Shown one piece after another: positions 6,504-7,497 of a stretch of DNA of 7,497 bases. Below the pieces are notes generated by a model. That model saw nothing but the letters and a program-made list of their open reading frames with translations, ran no database searches and had not been told where the DNA came from. The position numbers and the translations under genes were made by a program. Each line of letters opens with the position of its first letter. Within the stretch, counting starts at the first letter, position 1. Source of the stretch: Spirochaetaceae bacterium (lineage in GTDB: Bacteria > Spirochaetota > Spirochaetia > DSM-27196 > SLAA01); NCBI GenBank assembly GCA_003564775.1, contig PXEI01000096.1, positions 1 to 7,497 on the forward strand. The letters run 5' to 3'.

Positions 6504-7497
6504 ATGGAAGACTTGCCGGGGGCAAGAACAGTTGAAGAGTTCCACAGGCAGATTTCGGACGCCTATACCCGGAGTCCGCTGGAAATTTCCATTTTTGTGG
6601 GTTTCTTCGTTATATTACTTGGCATTTTGTTCGGATATCGGCGTCACGTATCACGGCGAGAGAAACAAGCTGAGTCCGAACGTACCGAGCGCCTGTATCA
6701 GCAAGCGCTGCGCCGCACAGACCTCTCACCATCCCAGCTTGAGGTGTTGCATACACTTGCAGAGACTATGCAGCGCCCCGCGGAGCGATACCTCCTGTTT
6801 GAGGATGAGTCCCTCTTTAACTCGTGCGCAGTGCGGGCAATGGAGCAAAAGCGGGTCGCCCCGGATGCGGTTGCGGGCCTGCGCATCCAACTTGGCTTTG
6901 ATTCCGACGGGGCCAAGGCGCCCCATTCCACCACACAACTGAAACCAGGCTCCACGGTCTTGCTCAGGGCACGGTCCAAGGACAAGCCCATTGCTGGAGA
7001 GATAGCCTCAAGTTCACGGAGTATGGGACTTGAACTGCGATGCAGGCCCGACCGCATAAGCCGCCTGCCGCTGAGTGGACGCCCTCTACAACTCATTTAT
7101 CACAACGCGGCAGGGATCTTCGTTTTTGAATCACTTGTCTTGTCGCGAGACGGTGAAAACGTAGTTCTACGCCATGCCGAACAGCCGCAGCGTCTGCAGC
7201 GCCGCCGCTACTTTCGTAAGGCGGTTCGCCTGCCGGTGCGTATAGAGCGTGTGTCACCAGAAGGCGCGGATCTGAACGGGGTTGTTTTTGACCTTGGCGG
7301 TGGCGGTGCAGCACTGGACCTTGTGGAGCTCACTGCTGAGAACTCGGACCACAAGGACGTGACACCAGACATTGGTGATCTACTCTATCTCTATCTGGAG
7401 CCCGACCCTGGCGAGGTCTGGAAACTGCAGGCGCGGGTTGTACGTATTTCGCACCGGGGAATCCATGTAGTGTTCACAGCACTGCAGGAGCAGGATC
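6504..7497 (+). CDS. Membrane-anchored PilZ-domain protein (probable c-di-GMP receptor), C-terminus cut by window edge
   Basis: At least 331 residues, open to the right edge. A single hydrophobic helix at about 28-45 (ISIFVGFFVILLGILFGY) is followed by arginines (RRHVSRREK), which predicts the C-terminal bulk to be cytoplasmic. Residues 50-75 form a charged, likely helical linker, and 75-145 a helical region I do not recognise. Residues 146-232 resemble the YcgR-type N-terminal beta domain. The PilZ domain starts at QRRRYFRK (232-239), where Arg234 and Arg238 fit the RxxxR c-di-GMP motif. The second motif, normally D/N-x-S-x-x-G, reads DLGGGG (263-268), so Ser is replaced by Gly265. Visible sequence ends at VVFTALQEQD, about where PilZ domains end. 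The ATG at 6504 is the first start after an in-frame stop at 6447, with a weak TAGGCGG 10 nt upstream. Such proteins usually act in motility or envelope control; this layout recalls spirochaete proteins, which I cannot verify. No functional link to the operon is evident. Confidence 0.82.
   Translation, partial: MEDLPGARTVEEFHRQISDAYTRSPLEISIFVGFFVILLGILFGYRRHVSRREKQAESERTERLYQQALRRTDLSPSQLEVLHTLAETMQRPAERYLLFEDESLFNSCAVRAMEQKRVAPDAVAGLRIQLGFDSDGAKAPHSTTQLKPGSTVLLRARSKDKPIAGEIASSSRSMGLELRCRPDRISRLPLSGRPLQLIYHNAAGIFVFESLVLSRDGENVVLRHAEQPQRLQRRRYFRKAVRLPVRIERVSPEGADLNGVVFDLGGGGAALDLVELTAENSDHKDVTPDIGDLLYLYLEPDPGEVWKLQARVVRISHRGIHVVFTALQEQD

Overview
The window holds six tightly packed minus-strand genes that read leftward, plus one divergent plus-strand gene at the right edge. 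In transcription order the minus-strand genes are metK (SAM synthetase), a PfkB-family adenosine kinase, ahcY (S-adenosylhomocysteine hydrolase), glycine/sarcosine N-methyltransferase, sarcosine/dimethylglycine N-methyltransferase, and metF (5,10-methylenetetrahydrofolate reductase), which is cut by the left edge. Gaps run from a 13-nt overlap to 50 nt, and purine-rich ribosome binding sites lie just upstream of the starts, so this looks like one operon.

The genes form one pathway. The two methyltransferases convert glycine to sarcosine, dimethylglycine and glycine betaine, using three SAM per betaine. MetK makes the SAM. AhcY splits the inhibitory product SAH into homocysteine and adenosine. 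The kinase removes adenosine as AMP, which pulls the reversible AhcY reaction forward. MetF makes the methyl-tetrahydrofolate needed to remethylate homocysteine. Methionine synthase is the only missing step and may lie beyond the left edge. The whole is best read as an osmoprotectant operon that carries its own activated-methyl cycle.

The region at 6172-6503 separates metK from a divergent gene for a membrane-anchored PilZ-domain protein. It contains a good sigma70-type promoter for each direction. The operon leader also has a 15-bp-period tandem repeat and a widely spaced inverted repeat, neither of which I can assign to a known element. A terminator-like hairpin with a T-run lies between the kinase and ahcY, splitting the operon into an upstream pair and a downstream foursome.

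The organism is a bacterium of moderate GC that makes betaine de novo from glycine, a trait mostly of halophiles and halotolerant species. The layout of the PilZ protein (one N-terminal membrane helix, a linker, a YcgR-like domain, then PilZ) reminds me of spirochaete proteins. A halophilic or alkaliphilic spirochaete is therefore my tentative guess, not a demonstrated assignment.
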